From Botryllus schlosseri (taxonomy: Eukaryota; Chordata; Ascidiacea; Stolidobranchia; Styelidae): a DNA stretch of 23,970 bases. The stretch spans positions 1-23,970 of the forward strand of contig ATSW01064727.1 in NCBI GenBank assembly GCA_000444245.1, in the 5' to 3' direction. Positions 1 to 9,322 of the stretch are shown one piece after another. Below the pieces are notes generated by a model, which was given only the letters and a program-made list of their open reading frames with translations, was not told the origin of the DNA and made no database searches. The position numbers and the translations under genes are program-made. The number at the start of each line of letters is the position of its first letter. The stretch's first letter is position 1.

Positions 1-18
1 CTTTTGAAGTGTGCGAGC

Positions 19-338
19 CAGTGTTGGGATCAAGTCTGTACCTTCGAGTCACAAGTCATGTCGAGTCATTGCACATTTTTACTCGAGTCAAGTCAAGTCA
101 ATCGATATATTCGAAGGTAACGCTAGTCAAGTCAAGTCACTCGATTTTTGGAGGTGACTCGAGTCAAGTCAAGTCAAGGCACGAGCCAAGTCAGAATTCG
201 AGTCAAATTGAATTTTCGAAGTACGAGTTCAAAGTCAAAATTTAAATTTGGTTCCTACATTTTTATAATCAATTTTAAATTTTCCAACTCTACAACTGAG
301 CTTGTACAAATTGAGTACTGAGTACAAATTCAAAGTCA
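19..338. mobile_element. hAT-like element end, AAGTC-rich (fragment)
   Basis: The stretch starts CAGTGTTGGGATCAAGTC and continues with many variants of GAGTCAAGTCAAGTCA up to about 240, then weaker AAGTC/AAATTC motifs. A CAGTGTTGGG terminus followed by short subterminal direct repeats is typical of many animal hAT elements. The same opening (TTTGGGATCAGGTCACTATC, then CAAGTCATTGCA) recurs at 23688-23760, so this is a repeat family and not only a local minisatellite. The element is cut at 339-342 by the piggyBac-like insertion, and its other end was not found. The open frame at 9-245 is only a by-product of the repeats. The superfamily call is inference from the terminus. Confidence 0.5.
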
Positions 339-342
339 TTAA

Positions 343-2077
343 CAGTAGAACTACCGAAACTTCGAACTATACCTAGAACTACCTTGTGGCTTTTTTGACG
401 CATGTTGAATTTTCTTCGATTAAATGAATTTACCGGAGCTAAAAATCAGCACAAATCTCAACAAACGGCACCAGAAACCATTGTTTATTGCGCTCACAGC
501 AACTTGCAATATTTTACATACACCTCGGGTCAACACTTATAAAACAAATCGCTGTTTTTTGGTGTAACATATAAGTGTTGTTCTGGTGCGCATTTGGTAT
601 TTGAGCACGTTCTTTAAAATTTAGAGTAGGTTCCAGATCCGCTTTAGCCACATCATCATTGTTGGTTATTGCTGACATATCATAAAGCTTATCAGATAAG
701 ATTTGCATAATGCAATCTCGCAACTAATCCTCGATTTGCATATTTTTATAGTATCGGCATTTTGGCAAGTAGAAGATCATTCACATTCTAATAAAACATG
801 CACGGACCATCGTCGACTTGTTGGTACCCTCATAGAATACTGCCTTGCAACCTGACCAATAATATCCCCCTGGTTTTGTTTCGTTATAACATTTAACCGT
901 CACTGGTTTCTTGTTTGTGTTGTTTCTGAAGGAAACAGTTACCTCCGTTGGAGTGAACTCGATATATATGTGTACAAATTCGATCTATACACTGGCATTT
1001 CGCCGTTACGCTTATCAACAAGATGATAGCTTTGAAAAGTGTGGCTACAAGAAGCTGCCTGTGTTCCTTCAGTTCTTGGGTAGCTTCAAGCAACTTTTGA
1101 CAATAGTGTCAACTGGGAGTTCGTTTGCTTCTCCAAGCGTATACAGCCACATTCACGTAACATTTTTTCGATATGGATTACATCAGACTCTTCACATTAC
1201 TATGCTTGGCAAATGTATAGATTATGGTAGAGGTATCTTATCCTATACTTGCCTAAATATAAGACGCCCTTATACAGATACTTGGTAGCAGCAGTGTCAA
1301 CCATCTGACATTTTACCCCAATTACTTGCTGGCATTTCGACCATGTAATGAACGAGAACAATATTATCTTAATCGAGTCCACACCTTTTTTTTTATATCT
1401 TATGTCAATAGAAAGCTCATGACTTCCATAAACCTGTTCTTCGAGAGGGCCTGACTAAACATAATGCACCCATGCCCTCAGTCCTCATATGCATTCAATT
1501 CACTAGATTCTGCTCACTCTCCCCCCGAAGATCCATCTCGTAGACCGCAGAGCAAAGGCCCTTTGTCCTTGTACAACCCTAGTATATTAGTATGGAAAAT
1601 ACAGATGTCGGCTTGGTCTAATGGTACATTTCAAATGTCATGTCCTGTAACACGCTGAGCTTCAGAAATATAATATTACAGAGCTTTGGTGACTCGGAAC
1701 GAGAAAGATCCGGGGCTCTCTATTACAAGGGATGTTGTTGCTAATATAGTTAGACCAAGTCGATATTAACAAGTTTCTGTTGTTACAAACGGCTTTTCTG
1801 CGTTTATCAGATGCATAATTTATTTCAAGAATATGAAACCGCGATGCCTGAAGGTAAAAAAAAACTGTAATGCGTCAAAAAGCCACCCGGTAGTTCTAGG
1901 TAGTTCTGTGTATAACTTTTTTATTTGTACTAGATGAGTGATGAAAATCATAGATAAGGTGGCCTACATAAAATAAATAAAAGTCAAGAAGTTTCAGCCT
2001 AACAGCGTAAGATTTGACTGAATGCCAGCTCATCAAAAATGAAAATGTGTCAAAAAAGCCACCTGATCGTTCTAGTG
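343..2077. mobile_element. piggyBac-like non-autonomous element
   Basis: The element is flanked by TTAA at 339-342 and 2078-2081, the hallmark piggyBac target duplication. The left terminus reads CAGTAGAACTACC and the right terminus, read inward on the minus strand, CACTAGAACGATC. Both are followed by GGTGGCTTTTTTGAC-type sequence: left at about 387-402, right at about 2046-2065, with an extra copy of the right subterminal block at about 1870-1912 carrying GGTAGTTCTAGGTAGTTC. No intact transposase is present. On the minus strand around 1250-1350 a short stretch (VKCQMVD...KYLYKG...YLGK) faintly resembles the conserved D-x-TGY-x-YTGK area of piggyBac transposases, which I regard as suggestive at best. 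Length is 1735 bp. It probably inserted into the AAGTC-rich hAT. Confidence 0.75.
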
Positions 2078-2081
2078 TTAA

Positions 2082-2258
2082 ATTTGGCTAGTTGTGTGAA
2101 AGACAGATTATTTGGCCCTTTATCTTAAACCAAACAACGAATATAAAGTTAACTATACATGCAAAAAGTGTTTGTATCGCCCAGGTATACCTGGAACTGC
2201 TAATAAATACCTGAATAACTGTATAGTTGCATGCATGGTATTATCAGTCAAACTAGAG
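2082..2258. other. Short unassigned spacer
   Basis: A 177 bp AT-rich stretch lies between the piggyBac-like element and the next hAT end. It has no convincing coding sequence. It may be the continuation of the hAT sequence interrupted at 339, but no repeat motif proves this. Confidence 0.4.
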
Positions 2259-2440
2259 CAGGAGTGGCCAACCTGCGGCCGTGACAAGTATTTTAATTAG
2301 TGTGTGTTGGCGGCCGTCGACAGGCAAATTGAATTTACATGTTGACTCCCGAATTTTTGAGATATTATAACTAATCTTGAAATTTTCTTCGCGCTAGGCG
2401 CGATTCAATGATGTACTTCATTTTTCGACTTTAACGTAGT
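2259..2440. mobile_element. hAT-A family terminus (outward end at 2259)
   Basis: The stretch begins CAGGAGTGGCCAACCTGCGG, followed by GTGTGTTGGCGGCCGTCGAC, then a segment ending with TTTTCTTCGCGCTAGGCGCG. Its reverse complement matches the outward ends at 4405 and 15210 over roughly 150-180 bp. The family therefore has long terminal inverted repeats with palindromic CGGCCG boxes. The partner end of this copy is uncertain: 4405 has the right orientation but lies inside another element (hAT-B), and the 8-mers flanking 2259 and 4405 (AACTAGAG and ATCTAATA) agree at only 5/8. Confidence 0.7.
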
Positions 2441-2885
2441 TGTTGGGTCTTTTGCTTTGCGCAGAAGTAGCTTGTCGCATCACCGCCAGCTCTTTGATGC
2501 CGTCATAAAATGTTTGCTTTTATCGCTGTCGGAAAAGAAATGTCGTATATTCCTGTTGATTTTATGTACCTTTTTTGCAGAACGCCATCAAACAGCACTC
2601 GCCCTAAATTCTATGAACGAGTCGATAAGATCTCGCCTATTAGAAATGAATGCTGACATATCGGAATTCGTATCGAGTCAGGTAATCGTCAATTCACATC
2701 ACAAAAACAGGATAAACACAAGAAAGCACATCTATATATTTGAAATTGGTGAATGTCAGGATAGGCGCCAAAATATTAAGGGTTGGTCGACAAGTAAATG
2801 AAATTGGTGAATAACAGGTCATAATAGCTTCGCATCGTATGGAGAGGAGTCATTTGACTAATTCCCCTTAACCTGAAAATAAATG
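2441..2885 (+). other. Unassigned segment with an exon-like block at 2581-2681
   Basis: Between a hAT-A end and a MITE lies 445 bp without clear repeat hallmarks. An open frame runs to 2801. Within it a block bounded by TTTTTTGCAG and a GTAATC donor (2581-2681) encodes an amphipathic helix-like peptide, ERHQTALALNSMNESIRSRL then LEMNADISEFVSSQ. It is preceded in frame by a hydrophobic run (CRIFLLILCTFFA) but by no ATG. It would end on a codon boundary, which does not fit the exon at 5112 (that exon needs one leading base). I do not claim it as part of the lectin gene. It could be transposon-internal sequence. Confidence 0.2.
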
Positions 2886-2893
2886 GTGAAAGA

Positions 2894-3310
2894 TAGGCTT
2901 ACCATATTTTGGAAATCTAAAAAGAGGACACTTTTTCAGAAATCTGAGACTTGCAAAACCGAAGATGACTTCTCAAAAATTGGTGAATTTTTCCCACTTT
3001 GTGATTGATTGATTAAAAAAAAGGTCAACTTTCCGCTCAGAGCTTAAAATACCGTTTTTCTCTCCACATTGCTAGGTGGATAACTAAAAAAGGTCATATT
3101 TTCGCTCAGAGCTCAAATCACCGTTTTTCACTCCGAAATACCCGCCGGAGCGTAACTTCTGTGCTAATTTACGGCATTATCACTCGCATTTTGCTCTAAA
3201 TGTGACCTAAATTTTCAAAAAAGAGGAGAAAATCTCAAAAAAGAGAACAAAAGGGCGTCCTCCGAGGACACTTTCAAAAAAGTCAAAAAAGAGGACGTAT
3301 GGTAACCCTA
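2894..3310. mobile_element. hAT MITE, TAGG-TTACCATA family
   Basis: A 417 bp element starts TAGGCTTACCATATTTTGG and ends in GGACGTATGGTAACCCTA, so the ends are inverted repeats of the form TAGGGTTACCATA followed by an AAAAAGAGGAC motif. The flanking 8-mers are GTGAAAGA (2886-2893) and GTGAAACG (3311-3318), a 6/8 match consistent with the 8-bp duplication of hAT transposases. The interior has repeated CTAAAAAAGGTCA and CGCTCAGAGCT motifs (about 3015-3130) and no ORF. The terminus is close to that of the larger element at 17859-19593, so the two probably share a transposase source. Confidence 0.8.
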
Positions 3311-3318
3311 GTGAAACG

Positions 3319-3496
3319 GGAGATGGAATTTGATTGTGAGCGCGACGACATCGGACTTCCGCGAATGCATACCAACAGTCAAGCGTTTATAAAGGCAGAC
3401 AAGGTATAAAAGATCATCATTTCATTTTTACGTCAACTCATGGCACTACGCCGTGCCAGCGCACCATCTTACATATGAAGCGTAGATGCACCGTCT
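3319..3496 (+). other. Short segment with a possible small exon
   Basis: Removing the MITE and one copy of its target duplication joins AAATG to GTGAAACGGGAGATGGAA. That gives a short frame reading MVKREMEFDCERDDIGLPRM and then HTNSQAFIKADK, ending at 3406 on a plausible donor (ACAAG followed by GTATAA). The peptide is short and not recognised. Nothing else supported is seen to 3496. Confidence 0.2.
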
Positions 3497-3504
3497 GATT
3501 AGTG

Positions 3505-5056
3505 CAGCAGTTCTCAAACGTTTTGGACATGCGCACCCCTCGGCGATGGTATAAAAATTATCGTCATGTCCAAAAGAGCACATCTTTTAATACAGAGGTA
3601 GACAACTTTATTGCCAATCACGACCATATTTCAATTACTTATGTAGCCTAAAGCCGCATTTCAGGGCATAGCCTTAATGAACTAACTGGACGAAAAATAC
3701 CTATGTTGATCTGTCCAGTCCATATCCATTCCCGGTGAACTCCGGACTATTCTACTTTTTACAACGGCCTATTGTACGCGCCGAAATCGCGCGTGTCAAT
3801 GTTATGAATAGTTGCTGTGATTGCATATTGTCGCGCGGATCGCGAAAAGTTTGCAGATTCTCGAATGAATTCCGTGATTAATAGTAGCAATATCACATAT
3901 TACTTTCAAATATTTACCCTTTCGCATCCCATGTGATCAGATTCACCGGTAGGGCTCACGGAGGGAGTGCTTTCAAAAATTTAGGGCAAGTTATAAATGA
4001 TAATGAATCTTTGGGTGGGCCAATTATTATGAATCGCTTTGTTGCATGCTGTTATTTCTTGATTCCCATCCGGATTGTCGATTGTATCGGTAGTGGATGT
4101 AGTGGAAATATATTGAAATCGCCCAAATGTACCATAAACAAATTTCTTTCGTGAGGATCACACGATTCCGATTCCGAGTCAGATTATGAAGGGCGCTATT
4201 ATATAAAAAATCGAAAAATTAGGCTCCGTTGAATTGCGCGGAGCACGAAGAATATTTCAAGATTAATTAAAATGTATCCAGAATTTGGGAGCGAATTCGT
4301 AATTTCAATTTGCATGTCTGTCGACGGCCGCCAACGCATACTAATTGAATTAGGTGTTGACGGCCGCACAAATTCCCTTCTACGGCCTCAGGTTGCCCAT
4401 CCGTGATCTAATAGTATACATATGATGGTATGTCTTACGCCAACTTTGAATCCGCATTCCAGTTGTTTAGTCTTTAACATTTCTGACAAATCTCCCCAAA
4501 CTTATTTGAAAATAGCAAACACTGAACAGGACATTCAAATATTTCAAGGTATGTTGCACGGACACTAATCACTAATCCTAGTGCTGGTAGTGACTACATA
4601 GAGCACGGCGTCGTTCTGTACTGCCATGTTACATTTGATCAGTTTTGGGATTGCATTAAATTGTGTTGATTTAGGGTAGCCTAATTGAGGGCGAAACCGG
4701 GCAACCTAAATTGCATCTAGGTCTGTCTTCGGCAATGCAGTTCGCCAGGTATTAACAACAGCTACCCAGCGCTCCCAGCTTTAGGCTACTGCCCATCCTT
4801 TTAAGTAATGAATGAGTTACATGTGGGAATTGCTCTCAATCTTCAAATAATATCAAAATTTTGCTCAAATGAAGTTGAAATCAGCCATACTCCATTGAGC
4901 GCTACTGCTGGAGTTTGAATTTCTCGAACTTTCTTGGATACGAAATAAGTTTCAACTTCAACAATCGGCTTCTTAAAATGGTTGTGGAACACATGTTTAG
5001 TCAGAATTCATACAGACTTTGTCAACTTCTCGCGCCCCTCAGGCTGAGAACCACTG
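3505..5056. mobile_element. hAT-B element with 7/8 target duplication
   Basis: The left end reads CAGCAGTTCTCAAACG and the right end, inward on the minus strand, CAGTGGTTCTCAGCCTGAGG. Both continue with a GC-rich GCACCCCT or GGGGCGCG box. Target duplications are GATTAGTG (3497-3504) and GATTAGTC (5057-5064), 7/8. Length is 1552 bp with no transposase ORF, so it is non-autonomous. Its interior includes a hAT-A family fragment (about 3790-4405). The right end lies 55 bp upstream of a lectin exon, so the element sits in that gene's upstream intron. Confidence 0.8.
3790..4405. mobile_element. hAT-A family fragment inside hAT-B
   Basis: This stretch aligns with 14618-15210. Shared landmarks are ATTGTCGCGCG, CGAATGAATT-CGT-ATTAAT, TCACATATTACT, GTGATCAGATTC, GACGGAGGGAGTG / CACGGAGGGAGTG, the CGGCCGCCAAC-CATACTAATT box, and the outward end (inward CACGGATGGGCAACCTGAGG at 4405). 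The open frame at 3933-4154 falls in this repeat and is not treated as a gene. The left boundary is approximate, and whether this copy pairs with 2259 is unresolved. Confidence 0.7.
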
Positions 5057-5111
5057 GATTAGTCCACTTCTCCTCTATAGAAATATACACATTCTAAGTT
5101 GCAAATTTCAG

Positions 5112-5157
5112 GAAGGCGAGCATATTCGTTGGCAATGAACAGGAACTTGTATCAAAA
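5112..5157 (+). CDS. C-type lectin gene, internal exon (partial gene)
   Basis: A 46-nt exon is preceded by the acceptor GCAAATTTCAG. It encodes (x)RRAYSLAMNRNLYQ plus two bases (AA) of a split codon. C-type lectin-like domains of marine invertebrates commonly read G-x-x-LAMP/LAM near the second helix, which SLAMNRN resembles. The terminal exon at 8726 begins with one base completing a codon, so the two exons join in phase as ...LYQ-N-NIIAKGYV...WIG. This phase match and the family-like order support the call. The donor GT at 5158-5159 is followed after one base by the CACTA-like element. Before that insertion it would have read GTAAGC, now GTACAC. Upstream exons (signal peptide, first Cys, WxxF region) were not found in the window. 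Confidence 0.6.
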
Positions 5158-5186
5158 GTACACTGTTAAAAATATTCCATGCCAAA

Positions 5187-5560
5187 TTACTGGTCTGGTC
5201 CTGGCAGCAGTTTTACGATCTGAGACCGGTAAATTTGAAAAATATTTTCCCGTAAATAATATTGACCGTAATTTATTTTTACAAAGACTGACTGTTAAAA
5301 TTTTTACGGAAAATTCCCGTTACCTGACGTAACGGAAAACGGCTGTAATACCAAGTTACTGGTCTGGTCCAGTGCAGCAGTTTTACGCTAATGAGACCAG
5401 TAAATTCGAAATAACTCTCCCCGTAATATGATTTTACATATGCTGACCGTAGGAAGTTTTACGGAAAATTTCCGTAACTAAAGGTAACAGAAATCTGCTG
5501 TAACATCAATATACTCGTCTGGTCCCTTGCAGCAGTTTTACGTTCCTGAGACCAGTAAAT
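5187..5560. repeat. Left subterminal tandem repeats of the CACTA-like element
   Basis: Three diverged units each start with a TGGTCTGGTCC-type motif (at about 5191, 5360 and 5516), followed by GCAGCAGTTTTACG, a GAGACCAGTAAATT motif and CCGTAA / TTTACGG blocks. Spacing is about 169 and 156 bp. In CACTA elements such arrays usually serve as transposase-binding sites; here that role is inferred from position only. Confidence 0.8.
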
Positions 5561-5866
5561 TTGAATCAGGTTTATTTGTTGCGGGAACACGTAAAAAAAG
5601 TAAGTGTGGATGATGACGAAAATCCAGTCTTTCTTGTCAAGATCCTCAGTCAGCAACTGCCTGAATGAAGAGGGCTTCATCAAAACTTCAGCAGCAGTTG
5701 AAGGACTGTACTTTGGGCCATGCTCTTTTGTAGGTTCTTCTATAATCTGAACAAAGATTATGCAGTCATCAACACAGTTACAATTTAGAATCTTTGAGAC
5801 GCTATAGTATGACAAACTGCGACTTTTCATATTCTTGTCAATTTCTCGAATGAGGATGGTCTAGGA

Positions 5867-6732
5867 TAGCGGTGTCGAACATAAGGTCCACAGGCCGCAT
5901 GCGGCCTGCGAAGCAATTCTGAGTAGTTTGAAAAACCCCTGTATTACCCAGCACATTTTTTAACAAATGTTGAGATATTATTGTAAGAAATACATCCCGC
6001 ACGGCCACAAATGTCAAGATCATAGGCCATATATCCATCCGACAGTGGTGTTATGGTGTTACTCTAGTCATCATCAGGAACAAGTTGGTGATACTGACAT
6101 TCAATTCCCAAAACTCCCAAAAGTGCACACTGAGTTCATATTTTTATGAAAAAAATGAGCCAAAACGTAGTTATTTGTGAAGTGAAAAAGAAACTGTTAT
6201 ATGCAGATCGCATGGAGAATATAATAGTTACAAAAAATACAATTCAAATATATTTTGTCGCACTGCTGTATCACTTCTACTCAAAGGCCCCACACAGACA
6301 GAGAAACTCGAATGACGAATAATAATGAGCCAAATTCTAACGTCTGCGTTTACAATTTAATCACTTGTGTTCCTCAAAGCGCATACGATGAGTTAACGGC
6401 AGATTACGAATAAAACAAATGGAGCATACAAATATGTCAGCTTATTCCGTCAGTGTTTTAGCGCTTGAATTCAAACGATCAATCTTTGAAACTTTGCCAA
6501 AATTCCGTTGTTTGCGAGTAAAGGTGCTGCTAGAATATATCCATATGATATGATCGTGAATGTTATAATATACCAAAATGTATACAGGATTGATAATAAA
6601 CTATTCAAGCAAAAAGTAAAGGCGGGCGTTTTGATGTAACGTAACATTTCGAAATGATTTGACTGATCCGGCCCGCGAGCGGATTGAAAGTTTGACTCCG
6701 GCCAGCGACGCAAGTTGAGTTTGATACCCCTG
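5867..6732. mobile_element. 866 bp hAT element nested in the CACTA-like element
   Basis: Ends are TAGCGGTGTCGAACATAAGG on the left and, inward on the right, CAGGGGTATCAAACTCAACT. Both have GGCCGCATGCGGCC or CCGGCCCGCGAGCGG GC-rich boxes inside, typical of hAT elements with CAGGGGTGTCAAAC-type ends. Target duplications are GTCTAGGA (5859-5866) and GCCTAGGA (6733-6740), 7/8. No transposase ORF is present. It must be younger than the CACTA-like element it interrupts. Confidence 0.85.
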
Positions 6733-7770
6733 GCCTAGGACTTCGTACCTGAATCATCTTTTCCAGTGTGATTGCAAACTTTTCTGGCAGTATTCCTTTG
6801 CATCGCACGTCCAATGCATTTCGCACGGCACCGTGCTAGAAGCGATAGGCGAAATGATCCCTTTCTATCACATAAGCATTCGACGTCATGATTCATAATG
6901 CCATAACGCTTCTATTTTCGTTTAATTCAATGTCAGAAAATGTAATACATTCTTATAAGCGATAGCTTCTGTTCACCATTAAACTGTAACGAAAATACAT
7001 AGGTCTTCAGAAACAGCTCGGATACTGCTATACCTACAATATCTGCAATCAACACCTGCAATATTCTTGAGCTAAAGTTAAGCTGTGGCTTCGAAACCCT
7101 CAATATCTTACAGCAACGCATCTTGTTATTATCCAATACGAAAACATCGCGTCGATATAAAATCTATCTTGGAACATTCAGCCGCACGTGCTCAGGCTCA
7201 GATATGTCTGACGTCTGACGTCGCTATGTCTCGAATATGTATGACGTCACGAGGTACTGTTCGCTCGAGCAGCTACGAATTCATGATCAAACAATTCATA
7301 AGGCCATTCGCAGGAAAAAGGTAAAGGACGTTTACTACTCTCGTCGCAATGGCAAAGGAGCATGGTGGCTATACAGTATACACCAGCTCCGGTGTTTCGA
7401 TATATAGGTTGCATCATACATGCGTCAAGGACTCTACATTGGCGGCAGAACTGGTCCAACAGATAATTACACAAAAGATCATACCTGCAGCAAAACTACA
7501 TAACATACCAAATTCGCTTGGCATGCTACTATTGCTAGACCTTGATGTCTCAAAGCATACTATTTATAAAGCGATATAAACGATGGTATCTGCAATGCCG
7601 AAATGTTCGGATATCATTGACCGATTAGCATTCAGCACGGCCATCGATGTCGTAATTTGCTTGATGATTGAAACATGATGTAATGACGAAAATCACATAT
7701 ATATCCATAAGACCGTAAGCGTGTAAAATGATCGAATTGTAAGTGCAATAGCAATGTTGCAACTAATGAT

Positions 7771-7905
7771 TATCCAGTAAATCGCTTTTACGAATGCAAA
7801 AGTAAATCCAGAATACTGATTATCCAGTAAATTGCTTTTACAAATCCAAAAGTAAATATGAAATTCTGGTTATCCCGTAAATTGCTTCTACGAATTTAAT
7901 CTGTA
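7771..7905. repeat. Right subterminal repeats of the CACTA-like element
   Basis: Three units with a period of about 50 bp start at 7771, 7821 and 7871, each with TATCCAGTAAATCGCTTTTA or a close variant, then CGAAT-CAAAAGTAAAT. They are followed by more TTTACC/ACGGG motifs to the end of the element. These repeats differ in sequence from the left array apart from the shared GTAAA core. Confidence 0.8.
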
Positions 7906-8046
7906 ATTTTTTACCCTATTAAAACAAGTAAATTTACTTTCGACGTGCCCGTATCTTAATTTAACGGGCATTGACCGTTAATATAACTGAAGGGACAAAT
8001 TTACCGGTATAATTTGGGTAAATCTACGAATATTTCTAAGAGTGTA

Positions 8047-8725
8047 AGCCATCCTCAGTCCATCACCAATCATTAACTCAAAACCACCTTTTTATTCCAA
8101 GTTCTTATACCGGTCATACAGAGTTCTCCGAAATCAACACCAAAACGTCCAACTCGTTTGCCTACATATTTATAACGTAATGTCCGGTATCGTTCAAATC
8201 GGTACGAAATAAAATACCGAAATGAAACTAGCGGAACGACTCTTAATACAGGATAATTATGTTTAGGGCCACCAAAATACATATATCGACCTGATTCTTG
8301 TTAAACTGCTTGGTTGGGAAAAGAGTGAACATGTCGTCTACAAGTATTTTCGTCAAGCGGTCAATTACGGGACAGCCCAAACCCGATGTGCTGGGTATCC
8401 CAGCGGAAGACTTGCGGCAAAAGCTTTACGTGATCCAGCTTTCGTCAGGTAACAATGTTCGCAATGAGACATATTTGTAATGTCGAAGTAGGAAAATGAA
8501 GACGGCGTATATGTTATGGAAATGTGGGGGTCGATGGATCGAAAATTGTAAAACGTTTTCTGGGTCACAATCCATCAACCGCGAATAGATCTTCTAATCA
8601 CTCAACACAGGTATAAACGAAGTACTCCGCCGTTTCGGACACTTGACATTGTTCGCAATGACGTTTAACTGCTGTTAATGTTGTCAATTGTAATAGATGA
8701 AATATCACCTCTTTGCTTTTTGCAG
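8047..8725 (+). other. Remaining lectin intron
   Basis: This is unique-looking AT-rich sequence between the CACTA-like element and the terminal lectin exon, ending in the strong acceptor tract CTCTTTGCTTTTTGCAG (8709-8725). Joining AAAAG-TA across the excised element restores a consensus donor at the other end. Short frames at 8073-8282 and 8298-8480 show no coding character, and nothing else is identified. Confidence 0.5.
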
Positions 8726-8999
8726 CAATATCATTGCGAAGGGGTACGTTGGATCGTCCGAAAGCAGCAACCAGAAACCTTGGATAGGATATGATGATGA
8801 TAGAACAGAGGGAGTTTGGATATGGTCAGATGGTGGAGCGATGAATCCACAAACAACAAAGTGGCCTAGTCCTCAGCCAGATGATGCTGGCGGAGTGGAA
8901 GATTGCGGTCAGATTTGGCAGGCGGGGAGTGGCAAATTGTTCCTAAATGACAATCGATGCGACATGGGATTTTACTATATATGTGAAGTCGATATTTAA
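8726..8999 (+). CDS. C-type lectin domain, terminal exon
   Basis: This exon encodes the C-terminal two thirds of a C-type lectin-like carbohydrate-recognition domain and ends at a TAA (8997-8999). Visible hallmarks in order are KPWIGYDD, EGVWIWSDGG, WPSPQPDD, VEDCGQIW, FLNDNRC and YYICEVDI. Three of the four conserved cysteines are here (EDC, NDNRC, YIC); the first should lie in an upstream exon. QPD at the long-loop position is the motif associated with galactose-type binding in Ca2+-dependent lectins, against EPN for mannose. The usual WND is LND, retaining the Asn and Asp that coordinate Ca2+. The frame begins with one base completing a codon, matching exon 5112-5157. Its role is probably secreted or cell-surface sugar recognition, but no N-terminus is visible to decide localisation. 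Confidence 0.93.
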
Positions 9000-9322
9000 T
9001 TAGTTAAGTATATATATTTACTCGTAAAAGAGATAGGCTACGTGTTGTTTTTTGTTAAATATCTCATGAACGGATACATCCATGACAGTAGTTAGTAACA
9101 GTTCCTCTTCTCTCCATAAGTGGTTTTTCGTCTCCCAGAGGTTAGTTCACGATAAAATATTCCACTCATACACTAGAATTTACACTGATTCGCAATAAAT
9201 ATTCATTATATATTTTCTGGTTTTGTGTGAGATTATTTTTTAATGATTTTGTTTCGTTAACGTCGTTGTTCAATGTTCAATGTTCGTCCATTGATTATTT
9301 TGCGCGTCTCTAATCCATAGTA
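9000..9322 (+). other. Lectin 3' untranslated and downstream region
   Basis: AT-rich sequence follows the lectin stop codon and contains a consensus AATAAA at 9194-9199, about 195 bp after the stop. No ORF or repeat hallmark is seen before the hAT target duplication at 9323. Confidence 0.6.
9194..9199 (+). promoter_or_regulatory. Polyadenylation signal AATAAA of the lectin gene
   Basis: This canonical AATAAA hexamer lies in GATTCGCAATAAATATTC, followed by a GT-rich stretch (TTTTCTGGTTTTGTGTGAG) at 9213-9231, a suitable downstream element. Confidence 0.6.

Larger units (their letters stand above)
5161..8044. mobile_element. CACTA/EnSpm-like non-autonomous element
   Basis: The left end CACTGTTAAAAATATTC and the right end, read inward, CACTCTTAGAAATATTC are inverted repeats flanked by TA on both sides (5159-5160 and 8045-8046). 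Subterminal direct-repeat arrays rich in TTTACGG/CCGTAAA occur near the left end (5187-5560) and right end (7771-8030). A CAC terminus with dense subterminal repeats and a very short target duplication fits the CACTA/EnSpm (CMC) superfamily; that assignment is inference. Without the nested hAT at 5867-6732 the element is about 2.0 kb. The minus-strand frame at 5459-5830 and small frames at 7085-7579 lie inside it and were not recognised. It fills most of the lectin intron. Confidence 0.75.

Noticed and set aside
23-240. CRISPR-like or plain satellite array of AAGTC units
   Set aside because: Units are short and irregular and sit behind a hAT-type terminus. A second copy at 23688 shows it is part of a transposon end.
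911-1288. 125-codon frame inside the piggyBac-like element as transposase
   Set aside because: There is no conserved piggyBac motif in this frame. Only a faint resemblance exists on the opposite strand.
2581-2681. Upstream exon of the lectin gene encoding a coiled-coil neck
   Set aside because: Splice-like borders exist, but the exon would end in the wrong phase for 5112 and no start codon or first lectin cysteine is linked to it.
5459-5830. 123-codon minus-strand frame as a host exon
   Set aside because: It overlaps the subterminal repeats of the CACTA-like element. The part at 5600-5830 looks somewhat protein-like but was not recognised.
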